In this document: positions 44,401-54,202 of the stretch, piece by piece
Layout: each line of letters opens with the position of its first letter
Numbering within the stretch: position 1 is the stretch's first letter
Origin: Pedobacter sp. Leaf41
GTDB taxonomy: Bacteria; Bacteroidota; Bacteroidia; Sphingobacteriales; Sphingobacteriaceae
Assembly (NCBI RefSeq): GCF_001422545.1
Contig: NZ_LMLE01000001.1
Span: 658,830-722,829 of the forward strand
Length of the DNA: 64,000 bases
Direction: 5' to 3'
Position numbers and translations under genes: made by a program
Notes under the pieces: generated by a model
Databases searched by the model: none
Told to the model about the DNA's origin: nothing
The model's input: only the letters and a program-made list of their open reading frames with translations

Positions 44401-46668
44401 ATGAAACTTAAATTTTTAACTACCATTTTAATTTGCGTTGCAGCCAAAGGGTTATGGGCACAGCAAAAAGATTTGGTCAATTATGTGAACACCCTGCAAG
44501 GAACAAATTCCAAGCATGAATTAACTAGAGGCAATACTTATCCAACCACGGCTTTGCCTTTCGGCATGCATACGTGGACGCCTCAAACTGGTAGAAATGG
44601 CGATGGATGGAAGTACCAATATTTTAAAGATAAAATAAGGGGCTTTCAGCAAGCACACCAATGCAGTTCATGGAGTAGAGATTATGCGGTTTTTTCTTTG
44701 ATGCCGATGATAGATGAGTTAGTAGTTGATGAAAACAAAAGGGAAACAAAGTTTGCTCATGCGGATGAAATTGCAAAGCCAAATTATTACAAAGTTATAT
44801 TTGAGAACAAAATCACAACCGAAATTTCTCCGTCAGAACGTGGGGCACATTTACGTTTCACTTATCCCAAAGGCAAAAAAAGCTTTTTAATTCTTGATGG
44901 CTACACCAGGTTAAGCGGCGTTCGGATTTATCCGAAGGAAAACAAGATAACGGGTTATGTAAACAATGGCGAAGGCTTTAAGAAAGGCTGGAAAAGTTAT
45001 TTCGTATTAAAATTTGATCAGCCGATAAAAGCGTATGGCACCTGGGAAAATAAAGGGAATACGGTTAAAGCAGATTCTACTTTTGCTGATGGATTGGGGA
45101 AAGGCGCCTACATAGAATTTGCAGCTGGTGCCAAAGTGCAGGTTAAAACTGCTTCGTCTTATATTAGCTTAGCGCAAGCAGAGTTAAACTTAAAAACCGA
45201 ATTAGGTGCCGACAAAACTTTGGAGCAAACAAAGGCAAAAGGTGCTGTCGTATGGAATAAATCATTAAATAAAATTGTGGTAGAAGGTGGAACGCAAGCC
45301 GACATGGAAACGTTTTATTCGTGTTTTTTCCGTGCCAGCCTTTTCTCACGAAAATTTTACGAGATAGATGCAAGTGGCAAACCGCATTATTTTAGTCCTT
45401 ACGATGGGACGGTGCATGCAGGTTATATGTACACCGACACAGGGTTTTGGGATACTTTTAGGGCGCAGTTCCCGCTAAATACTTTACTTCATCCCGAAAT
45501 GCATGGCCGATACATGCAGGCCATGATTGAAGCTTACGAACAATGTGGTTGGTTGCCTTCCTGGTCTTTTCCAAGTGAGGCTGGAAGTATGATCGGGAAC
45601 CATGCCATTTCTTTATTTACAGATGCATGGGCCAAAGGCTTCCGCACTTTCGACCCGAAAAAAGCACTGGAAGCCTACCTACATGAAGCTACTAATAAAG
45701 GGCCTTGGGGGCCAGCAAATGGCCGTGATGGTTGGCGAGACTATTATCAATTGGGTTATGTGCCCTATCCAAAATATCGCGAAGCAACTGCTAAAACATT
45801 AGAATATGCATACGATGATTATTGTGGATATGAGCTGGCTAAAATGACTGGAAATAAGTTTTACATGGATATTTTTGAGCGTCAGATGTATAATTATAAG
45901 AATGTTTACGATTCTGCCACCCGGTTTATGAGAGGCAAAGATTCAAATGGAAACTGGGTACCAAATTTTGATCCTATTGAATGGGGTGGGCCTTTTACCG
46001 AAGGTAATGCCTGGCACTGGCAATGGTCGGTTTTTCAAGATACAAAAGGCCTGATCAACATGATGGGGGGAAATGAAAATTTTGTTGCTAAGTTAGATTC
46101 CGTATTTTCGCAGCCTAATGATGTAAAAGTGGGTACGTACGGCGGTATGATCCACGAAATGACAGAGATGGTAATGGCAAACATGGGCCAATATGCGCAT
46201 GGAAACCAGCCCATTCAGCACATGGTATACCTGTATAATTATGCAAATCAGCCTTGGAAAGCGCAATTTCACGCCCGTGAGGTAATGAGTAAGCTCTACA
46301 ATGCAACAGAAAATGGTTATCCAGGCGACGAAGATCAGGGACAGACCTCATCTTGGTATGTATTAAGTGCATTGGGTTTTTATAGCGTAACACCCGGAAC
46401 GGGCGAATATGTTTTTGGCAGTCCGATGTTTAAGAAAACCACAATTAACCTGGAGAATGGCAAGCAATTTATCATTGAAGCACCAGAGAACAGCGCAACA
46501 AATGTGTATATCAAATCGGCTACGTTAAATGGTAAAACATACACCCGAAATTTTATAACACACCAGGATTTAATTAATGGTGGTATAATAAAACTGAAAA
46601 TGAGTAACAAGCCTGATTTAAATAGAGGTTTATTGAAGGCTGATAAGCCATTTTCGTTAACTAATTAG
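44401..46668 (+). CDS. GH92 exo-alpha-mannosidase (copy 1)
   Basis: This secreted calcium-dependent alpha-mannosidase has 755 residues from the ATG at 44401 (MKLKFLTTILICVAAKGLWAQ, signal peptidase I type). The upstream ATG at 44359 adds 14 non-signal residues. GH92 motifs are GNTYPTTALPFGMHTWTPQTG, YTDTGFWDTFRAQFPL, FTEGNAWHWQW, GNQPIQHMVYLYN and GDEDQGQTSSWYVLSALGFY, the last two carrying residues of the acid and metal sites in known members. The substrate-binding segment QAHQCSSWSRDYA differs from the more usual HQPSPW form found in copy 2, which may mean a different linkage preference. It follows GH76 in the locus. Confidence 0.94.
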   Translation: MKLKFLTTILICVAAKGLWAQQKDLVNYVNTLQGTNSKHELTRGNTYPTTALPFGMHTWTPQTGRNGDGWKYQYFKDKIRGFQQAHQCSSWSRDYAVFSLMPMIDELVVDENKRETKFAHADEIAKPNYYKVIFENKITTEISPSERGAHLRFTYPKGKKSFLILDGYTRLSGVRIYPKENKITGYVNNGEGFKKGWKSYFVLKFDQPIKAYGTWENKGNTVKADSTFADGLGKGAYIEFAAGAKVQVKTASSYISLAQAELNLKTELGADKTLEQTKAKGAVVWNKSLNKIVVEGGTQADMETFYSCFFRASLFSRKFYEIDASGKPHYFSPYDGTVHAGYMYTDTGFWDTFRAQFPLNTLLHPEMHGRYMQAMIEAYEQCGWLPSWSFPSEAGSMIGNHAISLFTDAWAKGFRTFDPKKALEAYLHEATNKGPWGPANGRDGWRDYYQLGYVPYPKYREATAKTLEYAYDDYCGYELAKMTGNKFYMDIFERQMYNYKNVYDSATRFMRGKDSNGNWVPNFDPIEWGGPFTEGNAWHWQWSVFQDTKGLINMMGGNENFVAKLDSVFSQPNDVKVGTYGGMIHEMTEMVMANMGQYAHGNQPIQHMVYLYNYANQPWKAQFHAREVMSKLYNATENGYPGDEDQGQTSSWYVLSALGFYSVTPGTGEYVFGSPMFKKTTINLENGKQFIIEAPENSATNVYIKSATLNGKTYTRNFITHQDLINGGIIKLKMSNKPDLNRGLLKADKPFSLTN

Positions 46669-46680
46669 TTTAACGTTTTA
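46669..46680. promoter_or_regulatory. LacI-type operator-like site TTTAACGTTTTA
   Basis: This one-base variant of the TAAAACGTTTTA palindrome starts directly after the GH92 stop codon and lies 45 bp before the ROK kinase ATG. It may control that gene. Confidence 0.5.
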
Positions 46681-46725
46681 GTAATAGGTAGAAATGATTA
46701 TTTTTACAGAAATATAGAGAAAAGA

Positions 46726-47613
46726 ATGGAAAAGCCTTTGGCATTAGGTGTCGATATTGGCGGTTCGCATATTACGGCCGCATTAATAGATTTAGAAACG
46801 AGAAGCTTAATTACGAATTCAATTAAACGTAGTGCTGTCAACTCCCAAGAGGGTAAAGAAGTTATTTTAAAGGCTTGGGTAGAAATTATTAATGATGCTT
46901 TTGATGGTGTTACAAAAGATTCGAGGTTTGTTGGAATTGCTATGCCGGGGCCTTTTGATTATGAGAATGGCATTTCACTTATAAAAGATCAGGATAAATT
47001 TAAGTCGCTCTATCAGATCAACGTGAAAAATGAGTTAGCTGCCCGTCTTGATATTCCTGCTGATCATATTCATTTTATTAATGATGCTGCGGGCTTTTTG
47101 CAGGGCGAGGTATTTGCGGGAGCAGCAAAAGGTAACGCGAATGTTTTAGGCTTAACATTGGGTACTGGCTTAGGCTCATCCATTTGTATCAACCAGAAAG
47201 CAACCGATGCTGATTTATGGAACTCATCATTTTTGGATGGTATTGCAGAAGATTATCTGGCAACCCGTTGGTTTGTAAAAAGGTACAAACATTTGAGTGG
47301 AACTAATCTAGATGGCGTAAAGGAATTGGTAGAAGCAGTTAAAACTGATCATCTAGCCACACAGGTTTTCATGGAGTTTGGTTATAATCTTGCACAATTC
47401 TTAATTCCAATTATCAATAAAAATAAAATTGATACGGTAATCGTTGGAGGAAACATTGCTCAGGCATTTAATGAATTTTCGCCCGAACTTATTGCAACTT
47501 TAAAAGGAAATGGTATTTATGCAGCTATCAAAATTTCAGAATTGAAAGAGCATGCAGCATTAATTGGCGCAGCAAGCTGTTGCGATGAAAAGTTTAACTC
47601 TATTAGTTCTTAA
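46726..47613 (+). CDS. ROK-family sugar kinase lacking the zinc motif
   Basis: This is a cytosolic kinase of 295 residues. The ATP-binding start is LALGVDIGGSHITAALID (residues 5-22). The catalytic-base region is INDAAGFLQGE and the second phosphate loop is LGLTLGTGLGSSICIN. It has no helix-turn-helix, so it is an enzyme rather than a regulator. The usual ROK zinc-binding Cys cluster (CxCGxxGCxE) is absent, and the region after the phosphate loop reads KATDADLWNSSFLDGIAEDYL instead. The neighbouring mannosidases suggest it phosphorylates mannose or glucose, but this is inferred. A terminator lies downstream. Confidence 0.85.
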   Translation: MEKPLALGVDIGGSHITAALIDLETRSLITNSIKRSAVNSQEGKEVILKAWVEIINDAFDGVTKDSRFVGIAMPGPFDYENGISLIKDQDKFKSLYQINVKNELAARLDIPADHIHFINDAAGFLQGEVFAGAAKGNANVLGLTLGTGLGSSICINQKATDADLWNSSFLDGIAEDYLATRWFVKRYKHLSGTNLDGVKELVEAVKTDHLATQVFMEFGYNLAQFLIPIINKNKIDTVIVGGNIAQAFNEFSPELIATLKGNGIYAAIKISELKEHAALIGAASCCDEKFNSISS

Positions 47614-47746
47614 ACCTTGGAATAATAAAGAAATAGTACAACTTCAGGAAGTTTTTTTAAGTAAAATCTGATTTAATACCTCATTTCTTCATTGTAACAA
47701 ATATTTGACTTTGCAAAAACTCTTAAAGTGCTTATTATTGAGGTAA

Positions 47747-47758
47747 TAAAACGTTTTA
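47747..47758. promoter_or_regulatory. LacI-type operator-like palindrome TAAAACGTTTTA
   Basis: This is a perfect copy, located between the ROK gene and a terminator, 73 bp upstream of a second perfect copy. Confidence 0.65.
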
Positions 47759-47781
47759 GCACTAATCGATCAATTAAATGT

Positions 47782-47807
47782 CCGCCATTAATGTGCGGGT
47801 TTTTTTT
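47782..47807 (+). terminator. Terminator between two operator-like sites
   Basis: The stem ccgc/gcgg (47782-47785 and 47795-47798) can extend through att/aat and is followed by eight Ts. It should end the GH92-ROK transcript, or attenuate a transcript starting at the upstream operator. Confidence 0.65.
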
Positions 47808-47819
47808 AGAGATCTATAC

Positions 47820-47831
47820 TAAAACGTTTTA
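47820..47831. promoter_or_regulatory. LacI-type operator-like palindrome TAAAACGTTTTA
   Basis: This perfect copy lies just after the terminator, about 570 bp before the discoidin-like lipoprotein gene that heads the pair-4 unit. It is immediately followed by agcatgttttagtg, a partial extra half-site. Confidence 0.65.
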
Positions 47832-48400
47832 GCATGTTTTAGTGTTTTTTCTTAGCATGTATCCCTTTTCCAATAATAAGCTTAATATAATTTAACCAAC
47901 AACCTAAGCCAACCAATATGAAAAAAACCAAACTCACACCATTTCCCTGATAAGGATGAACGATCGCAATTCTTTTTCCAACAAGAAGGATTGTAGAGAT
48001 GCATAACTACATCTCGAACGATATGGCGATTAAATTACCTAAATCAGATTCTTATTAGAGAAGTTACCAAACGAACTACAGAAATTCAGTAATTATCAAG
48101 ACTCATTAATAGTAAAAGGTTAGTGATGTTGTGGTATATCTTAACCCTTAAAATAAGCTGCCTGACAAGTAGAGCCGGATTGATTTTTCAAAAAATTAAA
48201 ATCATCATCAAGTTGCTTGATATCAGGGTAACTAATTTTTGAGTGAATACTTTTTACGTTGGAAATAGCGATAAAGCTAAAGAACCACGTAATGTATTCA
48301 TGTGGACGAAGTTTGCGTGCTAAATTCTTAAAAATTCTGCAAAAGGTTTTATCTACCGTATTCTCAAACGCAACCAACTAACAATTTTAATTTATTAATT
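47832..48400. other. 569-bp leader or decayed DNA upstream of the pair-4 unit
   Basis: I see no convincing gene here. At 47904-47917 the string ccaaccaatatgaa exactly repeats the leader and start of the pair-3 SusC gene (35740-35753), but its frame stops after ten codons (MKKTKLTPFP), so it looks like a decayed susC start. A hairpin gagatg/catctc at 47996-48015 resembles a degenerate dispersed palindrome. A minus-strand open frame at 48141-48377 has no ATG start and no recognisable family. The rest may be a long 5' leader for the lipoprotein gene. Confidence 0.4.
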
Positions 48401-48961
48401 ATGATTTTTTTACAAAATGCCAAGAAAGCTTTCTGCCTTCTTGCAGTATTTACCCTGCTTCTTGGGTGTGGCAAGGAGGAATATCCTACCGTCGATCTGT
48501 TTACCTGGAAGGCCAAAGTAGATGTTACCGCGAAAGCGATATTATCGGTAAACATTGAAAATGGCGCCGGATCCTCAGGAGGCGAAGGATCTGCAAAAGT
48601 GATTGATAACGATTTCAATTCGAAATTTTTAATCAATCCCTACCAGACTAATTTCTACATGCAATTATCTTTTCCATCACCTCAACAAGTGGCCTCTTAC
48701 ACCTTAACATCTGGTGGAGATGCACCTGGCAGGGATCCGAAAGATTGGAAGTTTAGTGGCTCTACAGATGGAACCACTTGGGTTGATTTGGACACCAGAA
48801 CTGGTGAAACATTTTCGGGTCGTAACCTGACGAAAACTTACAGCTTTAAAAACAAAGTGCTTTACAATCATTATCGCATCAGCATTTCTGCTGTTGGCAG
48901 TGGTTCGCTTTTCCAGTTATCAGAATGGCGTTTAATTGAAGTACCTGAAGAACAACAATAA
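48401..48961 (+). CDS. Discoidin-like (F5/8 type C-like) surface lipoprotein
   Basis: This is a 186-residue lipoprotein with lipobox LLLGC (Cys 23). After a short linker, one beta-sandwich domain spans ~45-180. It has the discoidin features SAKVIDNDFNSKFLIN (ligand-loop start), QVASYTLTSGGDAPGRDPKDW (typical DPKDW), FSGSTDGTTWVDLD and YRISISAVGSGSLFQLSEWRL. Such domains bind carbohydrates (CBM32-like). It is 28 bp upstream of SusC pair 4 and probably acts as an extra surface glycan-binding protein for that importer. Confidence 0.85.
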   Translation: MIFLQNAKKAFCLLAVFTLLLGCGKEEYPTVDLFTWKAKVDVTAKAILSVNIENGAGSSGGEGSAKVIDNDFNSKFLINPYQTNFYMQLSFPSPQQVASYTLTSGGDAPGRDPKDWKFSGSTDGTTWVDLDTRTGETFSGRNLTKTYSFKNKVLYNHYRISISAVGSGSLFQLSEWRLIEVPEEQQ

Positions 48962-48989
48962 CCTGAACAATTTATACTAACAAAAAATT

Positions 48990-51900
48990 ATGATGAAAAA
49001 ACTTACAAATTTAACGGAGGGTAAGCTCAGGTTTAAAAATTTTGCTTCCAAGGCTATTGCAGTTGCATTGGCTTTGAGCAGCGGTTTTTATGCTACAGCC
49101 AACGCATCTGCTATTAAAATCAATAGTTCGGTTTTGCTATCACAGGCCAAAGCCGATATCGTAATCCGTGGTATTATTAAAGATGCTGCTGGTTTACCAT
49201 TACCAGGCGCAGGAGTTAAAGTAAAGGGCGCATCTATTAGTGCTGCAGCCGATGTAAATGGTGCTTTTACTATAACAGTGCCAGATCAAAATGCTGTACT
49301 CGTTATTACTTATGTGGGTTACGATACCCAGGAAATTACAGTAGGTACGCAAACGGTGCTTGATATCCGTTTAATAGAAACTACAGGTGCAGACTTGAAA
49401 GAGGTTGCAATTGTAGGTTTCGGTACGCAAAAGAAAGAAAGTTTAGTAGGCGCACAGTCTTCTGTTAAAGCTTCCGAATTAAGACAACCAGTTTCTAGTA
49501 TGAGTCAGTTGTTGGCTGGTCGTATTCCGGGTGTGGTAAACGTATCAAGAAATGGTGAGCCTGGTGCTACCGGCTCAGATATTTTTATTCGTGGGGTATC
49601 CTCTTTAACCGCAAACGATAGAGGCCCGCTGGTAATTATTGATGGGGTTCCAAACCGTAACCTAAATGATATCAGTGTTTATGATGTAGAAAACTTCACT
49701 GTACTAAAAGATGCTGCTGCAACCGCCGTATATGGTATTCGCGGTGCAAATGGGGTGATCTTAATCAATACCAAACAAGGTAAAATTGGCGCCCCTCGTA
49801 TTAATGTGGAGTACTATGAAGGCATTAGCCGGTTCACTAAAAAACCAGATCTGATTGATGGGGTAGATTATATGAATTTAGCCAACGAAGCCAAATATTC
49901 TGACTATTTAAGAGCTGGTGCTGCAGGTGCTTTTACGCCAGCATACTCCATTGATGCCATCCAAAAAACGCAATCGGGTGCAGATCCAATTCTCTATCCA
50001 AATGTTGATTGGTTCGACGCCATTTACAGGGATTTTGGTAGAAACAGATCGGTTACCGCCAACTTATCTGGTGGTGTAAGCAATGCAAAATATTATGTTT
50101 CATTAGGTTATTATGGCGAAAATGGTTTATTTAAAACCGATGAGGCTGTAAACGATGCTGCTAAACAAAATTTTGAACGCTATAATGTAAGTGCTAATTT
50201 AAACTGGGATATTACCGGTACTACTAAGTTAGATCTAGGAATTAAAGGGATTTTGGCCCAAACCAGTTATCCAAGTAACTTGCTGGCGCAAGATATTTTT
50301 AATCAGGCATTTTTAATCAATCCAACTTCATTCCCGATACTATATCCAAACGGAAGTTTGCCAGGAATCAGCCCACAGGCCGATCAACGTAACCCTTATG
50401 GTGATGTAACCAGAAATGGATATAGAGTAGGATACAGCACTCAGCTTTATTCGAACATCCGTTTAACTCAGGATTTAAAAGAAATTACTCCGGGTTTATC
50501 AGCTACAACCATGTTCTCGTTTGATGTGAATACCAATAGTTCGGTGAACAGAACCAGAAGAGAAAGTTTGTATAGAATTAATCCTAACGATCCATACATC
50601 GTACCTGGAAATCCAGCTTCGGGTTACAAATATGGGTTGATCCTTCAAGGCCAGGAATTTTTAAATTATGGTATTAATAATGGTGGCGATAAGAAAATAT
50701 ACTTGGAAGCTGCTATTAATTACAACCGTACTTTTGGTAAACATGCCATAACAGGTTTATTATTGTATAACCAAAATGATAATACTACGCCATTTGCAGG
50801 TAATTTAACGCTTTCGCTTCCATATCGTTTACAAGGTATTGCCAGTCGTGCTACTTATGCGTATGATGATAAGTATTTCTTCGAAGCAAACGTAGGTTAT
50901 AATGGTTCTGAAAACTTTGCGCCAGATAAACGCTACGGATTTTTCCCTGCATTTGGTGTGGGATGGCTATTATCGAACGAGAAATTCTTTGAGCCATTAA
51001 AAAACGCAATCCAAATGGTTAAATTCCGCTATTCTGATGGTATTGTTGGTAGTGGTGGTAGTGGCGGAAACTATGTAGGAAACGAAAGTGAGCGTTTTTA
51101 TTATTTAACAAAGGTAGGCAGTGCAAGCGGTTATACTTTCGGTCAAAATGGAAATATCTCTCCGGGTGGTTTAGGTGTAACAGCTTATGGTGTAGATGTA
51201 ACCTGGGCTGAAACACGTAAACAGGATTTAGGATTCGAGTTAAAAACATTTAACAATAACCTATCGTTAATTGTCGATTTCTTTCAGGAAAGGAGAAAAA
51301 ATCAGTTCATTACCAGAGGAACAGTACCAAATTACATTGGCCTGGCGAACACGCCAATTGGAAATCTCGGTGTCGTAGAAAATAAAGGTATCGATGGAAC
51401 GATTCAATATGATGCACAGTTGGGGCAAGATTGGGGCTTAAATTTAAGAGCTAACGTTACTTTTAATAAAGATAAAGTAATTGAAAACGATCAGGCGCCA
51501 CAAGCTTACCCATGGATGGAACAACGTGGATTTAACGTGTTGGCAGCTACACGTGTAGGTTATATTGCCGAAAAATTGTTCGATAGTCAGGCAGAAATCA
51601 ATGCAAGTCCAACTCAGTTTGGTACACTAATGCCAGGTGATATAAAATACAAAGATTTAAATGGCGATGGTAAAATCGATTCATTTGATAGAACAATTAT
51701 TGGTAGAGGAGACCTTCCAAGTACTACTTATGGTTTTGGTTTCTCGTTAACGTACAAAAACTTCGATTTCGGATTATTCTTCCAAGGTCAGGATAATGCC
51801 GATATTCTTTTAAACATTCCTTCATTCGCAAACTCTGGTGGTTTAGGCAATATGTTAGCGGTTGCAGCAGATCGTTGGACGCCAACCAACCCTCGTCAAG

Positions 51901-52193
51901 ATGCTGTTTATCCTCGTTTATCTTACGGCGGCACAAATAGTAACAACTATCAGGCAAGTACCTGGTGGCTTCGCGATATCAGTTTCATTAGATTGAAAAA
52001 CGCAGATTTCGGTTATACCCTAAAAGAAGGCATCAAAAAATTAGGCATCAAACGCCTAAGAATTTATGGCATGGGCTACAACGTGTTTACCATCAGTAAA
52101 TTTAAACTTTGGGACCCAGAGTTAAATACAAATAACGGTACCAGATACCCATTAACATCTAACTACTCTTTGGGTTTAACCGCTAATTTTTAA
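48990..52193 (+). CDS. SusC-family TonB-linked transporter (pair 4)
   Basis: This is an outer membrane TonB-dependent transporter of 1067 residues. The long signal region ends near TANASA (~residue 40). The CarboxypepD-reg-like domain has ADIVIRGIIKDAAGLPLPGAG. The TonB box and plug have EVAIVGFGTQKKESLVGAQS, LVIIDGVPNRNLNDISVYDVE and KDAAATAVYGIRGANGVILI. The barrel ends NYSLGLTANF. It is strongly similar to the pair-3 SusC along its length, which points to duplication within the locus. It is preceded by a discoidin-like lipoprotein and followed 10 bp later by its SusD. Confidence 0.95.
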   Translation: MMKKLTNLTEGKLRFKNFASKAIAVALALSSGFYATANASAIKINSSVLLSQAKADIVIRGIIKDAAGLPLPGAGVKVKGASISAAADVNGAFTITVPDQNAVLVITYVGYDTQEITVGTQTVLDIRLIETTGADLKEVAIVGFGTQKKESLVGAQSSVKASELRQPVSSMSQLLAGRIPGVVNVSRNGEPGATGSDIFIRGVSSLTANDRGPLVIIDGVPNRNLNDISVYDVENFTVLKDAAATAVYGIRGANGVILINTKQGKIGAPRINVEYYEGISRFTKKPDLIDGVDYMNLANEAKYSDYLRAGAAGAFTPAYSIDAIQKTQSGADPILYPNVDWFDAIYRDFGRNRSVTANLSGGVSNAKYYVSLGYYGENGLFKTDEAVNDAAKQNFERYNVSANLNWDITGTTKLDLGIKGILAQTSYPSNLLAQDIFNQAFLINPTSFPILYPNGSLPGISPQADQRNPYGDVTRNGYRVGYSTQLYSNIRLTQDLKEITPGLSATTMFSFDVNTNSSVNRTRRESLYRINPNDPYIVPGNPASGYKYGLILQGQEFLNYGINNGGDKKIYLEAAINYNRTFGKHAITGLLLYNQNDNTTPFAGNLTLSLPYRLQGIASRATYAYDDKYFFEANVGYNGSENFAPDKRYGFFPAFGVGWLLSNEKFFEPLKNAIQMVKFRYSDGIVGSGGSGGNYVGNESERFYYLTKVGSASGYTFGQNGNISPGGLGVTAYGVDVTWAETRKQDLGFELKTFNNNLSLIVDFFQERRKNQFITRGTVPNYIGLANTPIGNLGVVENKGIDGTIQYDAQLGQDWGLNLRANVTFNKDKVIENDQAPQAYPWMEQRGFNVLAATRVGYIAEKLFDSQAEINASPTQFGTLMPGDIKYKDLNGDGKIDSFDRTIIGRGDLPSTTYGFGFSLTYKNFDFGLFFQGQDNADILLNIPSFANSGGLGNMLAVAADRWTPTNPRQDAVYPRLSYGGTNSNNYQASTWWLRDISFIRLKNADFGYTLKEGIKKLGIKRLRIYGMGYNVFTISKFKLWDPELNTNNGTRYPLTSNYSLGLTANF

Positions 52194-52203
52194 TAATAAC
52201 AGC

Positions 52204-54036
52204 ATGAAAAAGATATTTATATATACAGTTGGAACTTTACTGATCATCGGTAATTACGGCTGTAAGAAATTTTTGAATCAAGTGCCTGATGATCGGTTAA
52301 CATTCGAACAACAGTATCAAAGAAAAAGCACTGTAGACCAGGCGTTAGCAAACGTTTATTCGACTTTGCCAGAGCAAAATCAAGATCGTTCAGCTAGTGC
52401 TTTGGGCAATAGTGGCCCTTGGACAGCCGCTTCTGATGAAGCAGATTACACCTTACCAAATTTTACTGAGAACGTTAATACCGGTGCCTGGGATGCAACC
52501 AGCGGACAAGTGAATTATCATTGGCAAAACTATTACCGCGGTATTCAGGCGGCTAGTACATTTATGGCCAATGTTGCCAAATGTACCGATTGTAATATTG
52601 GCGGTATCGATTTGGTAACCCGTTATTTAAATGAAGCTAGAGCACTTAGAGCGATCTATTACTACCATTTAATCAGACAATACGGCCCTGTGGTTTTATT
52701 GGGTAATGAGCCAATTCAATCGGACGCACCGCTTGAGGCCATTAGTAAGCCACGTAACTCGATGGATGAATGTGTAGATTATGTGGTAAGCGAGTTAACA
52801 GCTGCAGCTGCTGGTCTTCCAGCTACACCACAGGCAAATGAAGATTTTGGTCACATCACAGCATCAGTTGCCGATGCTTATAAAATCAAAACACTGCTAA
52901 CAGCTGCTCGTCCGTTATTTAATGGAAACGCAGATTACGCTGGTTTGAGAAATCAAGATGGAAAACAGTTGATTAATCAAACATACAGTGTAGCAAAATG
53001 GGCCAAATTGGCTACTGCTGCAAAAGCATTTTTAGATAACCCAAATTACTCTAGCTATGCACTTTATAATATTTCGGCAACACCATCTGGTTTACCAAAC
53101 ACAGCTTTCAACAGGGCTTTTATCGCTACAAGAGATGTTTTTTTAAATGGATGGAATTCAGAAATCATCTTCGGTAGAGGTGGTGATGTAACGCTTTACC
53201 AATATTCATTAGCGCCGAATCATAACGGTGCATCCGGAGGTGATAAAGGCGGCTCATTTTTATCTCCATCGCAACAACTGGTTGATGCATTTTTTACAGC
53301 AAATGGCTTACCGATAGAAAATGATCCAACCTATACTGCTAACGGATTTTCTAATTATCAGGCCCCTGATCCCAATGATCAAAATGCGACCAGGTCAATC
53401 AGCAATATGTTCGTAAATCGCGAGCCGCGTTTCTACTCGAGCATCACCTACAGTGGCCGTAAATGGATCAATCCTCAATCAAACATCATTACAGATTTTA
53501 CCAATAGCGGAAATGCTGGTAAAGGTGCTATTGCGAATAATGACTATACAAAAACGGGCTACACATCAAGAAAGCACCTTACTGTTGCAGGATGGACAAC
53601 TGGTAGACCAATTTTCACTGTGATTAGATTGGCAGAAATTTATCTGGATTATATAGAAGCCTTGCAAGAATCCAATCCATCTGATCCAGATATTTTGGTG
53701 TACCTAAACAGAATCCGTACAAGAGCGGGCATCGGCCCTTATGGAAGCGGCGCAGGAGCAATTGCAGTTCCTGCAAATATGCGAGAAGCTATCCGCCGGG
53801 AAAGACGTGTGGAGTTAGCTTTTGAGTGGGACCGTTATTTCTATACCAGAGAATGGAAGATTGCTGAAACAACTGATACCCAAATTAGAGGCTTAAACAT
53901 TACACAAAATGCACCAGGATTTTTTACTCCAGTGGTGGTTGAAAATAGGGTATTTCAAAAGAAACACTATCTGTGGCCAATACCAAATGGAGAAATTCAA
54001 AAAGTTCCTGTTATTGTTCAAAATACAGGTTGGTAA
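52204..54036 (+). CDS. SusD-family surface lipoprotein (pair 4)
   Basis: This is a glycan-binding lipoprotein of 610 residues with lipobox IGNYGC (Cys 20). It has FLNQVPDDRLTFEQQYQRK, YLNEARALRAIYYYHLIRQYGPVVLLG and REAIRRERRVELAFEWDRYF, and ends VIVQNTGW. It resembles the pair-3 SusD throughout. It forms the end of the lipoprotein-SusC-SusD unit and is closed by a terminator. Confidence 0.95.
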   Translation: MKKIFIYTVGTLLIIGNYGCKKFLNQVPDDRLTFEQQYQRKSTVDQALANVYSTLPEQNQDRSASALGNSGPWTAASDEADYTLPNFTENVNTGAWDATSGQVNYHWQNYYRGIQAASTFMANVAKCTDCNIGGIDLVTRYLNEARALRAIYYYHLIRQYGPVVLLGNEPIQSDAPLEAISKPRNSMDECVDYVVSELTAAAAGLPATPQANEDFGHITASVADAYKIKTLLTAARPLFNGNADYAGLRNQDGKQLINQTYSVAKWAKLATAAKAFLDNPNYSSYALYNISATPSGLPNTAFNRAFIATRDVFLNGWNSEIIFGRGGDVTLYQYSLAPNHNGASGGDKGGSFLSPSQQLVDAFFTANGLPIENDPTYTANGFSNYQAPDPNDQNATRSISNMFVNREPRFYSSITYSGRKWINPQSNIITDFTNSGNAGKGAIANNDYTKTGYTSRKHLTVAGWTTGRPIFTVIRLAEIYLDYIEALQESNPSDPDILVYLNRIRTRAGIGPYGSGAGAIAVPANMREAIRRERRVELAFEWDRYFYTREWKIAETTDTQIRGLNITQNAPGFFTPVVVENRVFQKKHYLWPIPNGEIQKVPVIVQNTGW

Positions 54037-54043
54037 ATAATTT

Positions 54044-54072
54044 ACACCGGGTTTAGGCCCGGTGTTTTTTTA
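54044..54072 (+). terminator. Rho-independent terminator after susD (pair 4)
   Basis: The stem acaccggg/cccggtgt (54044-54051 and 54058-54065) has a 6-base loop and runs into seven Ts, just after the stop codon. Confidence 0.92.
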
Positions 54073-54202
54073 TTTATAAAGAATAATTGATTTAATATTA
54101 GTTCGATAACTTCATTCAATTTAAATTCTATTGATGTTTTTAAATGCAGATCATCAATAAATAATACCTCGAATGGTGGTAGTTGAAATAAAAACAAAAA
54201 TA

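Noticed and set aside
48141..48377. Minus-strand open frame of 78 codons between the ROK gene and the discoidin lipoprotein
   Set aside because: It starts only at TTG, matches no family I know and overlaps what looks like a leader or decayed region. I could not support it as a gene.
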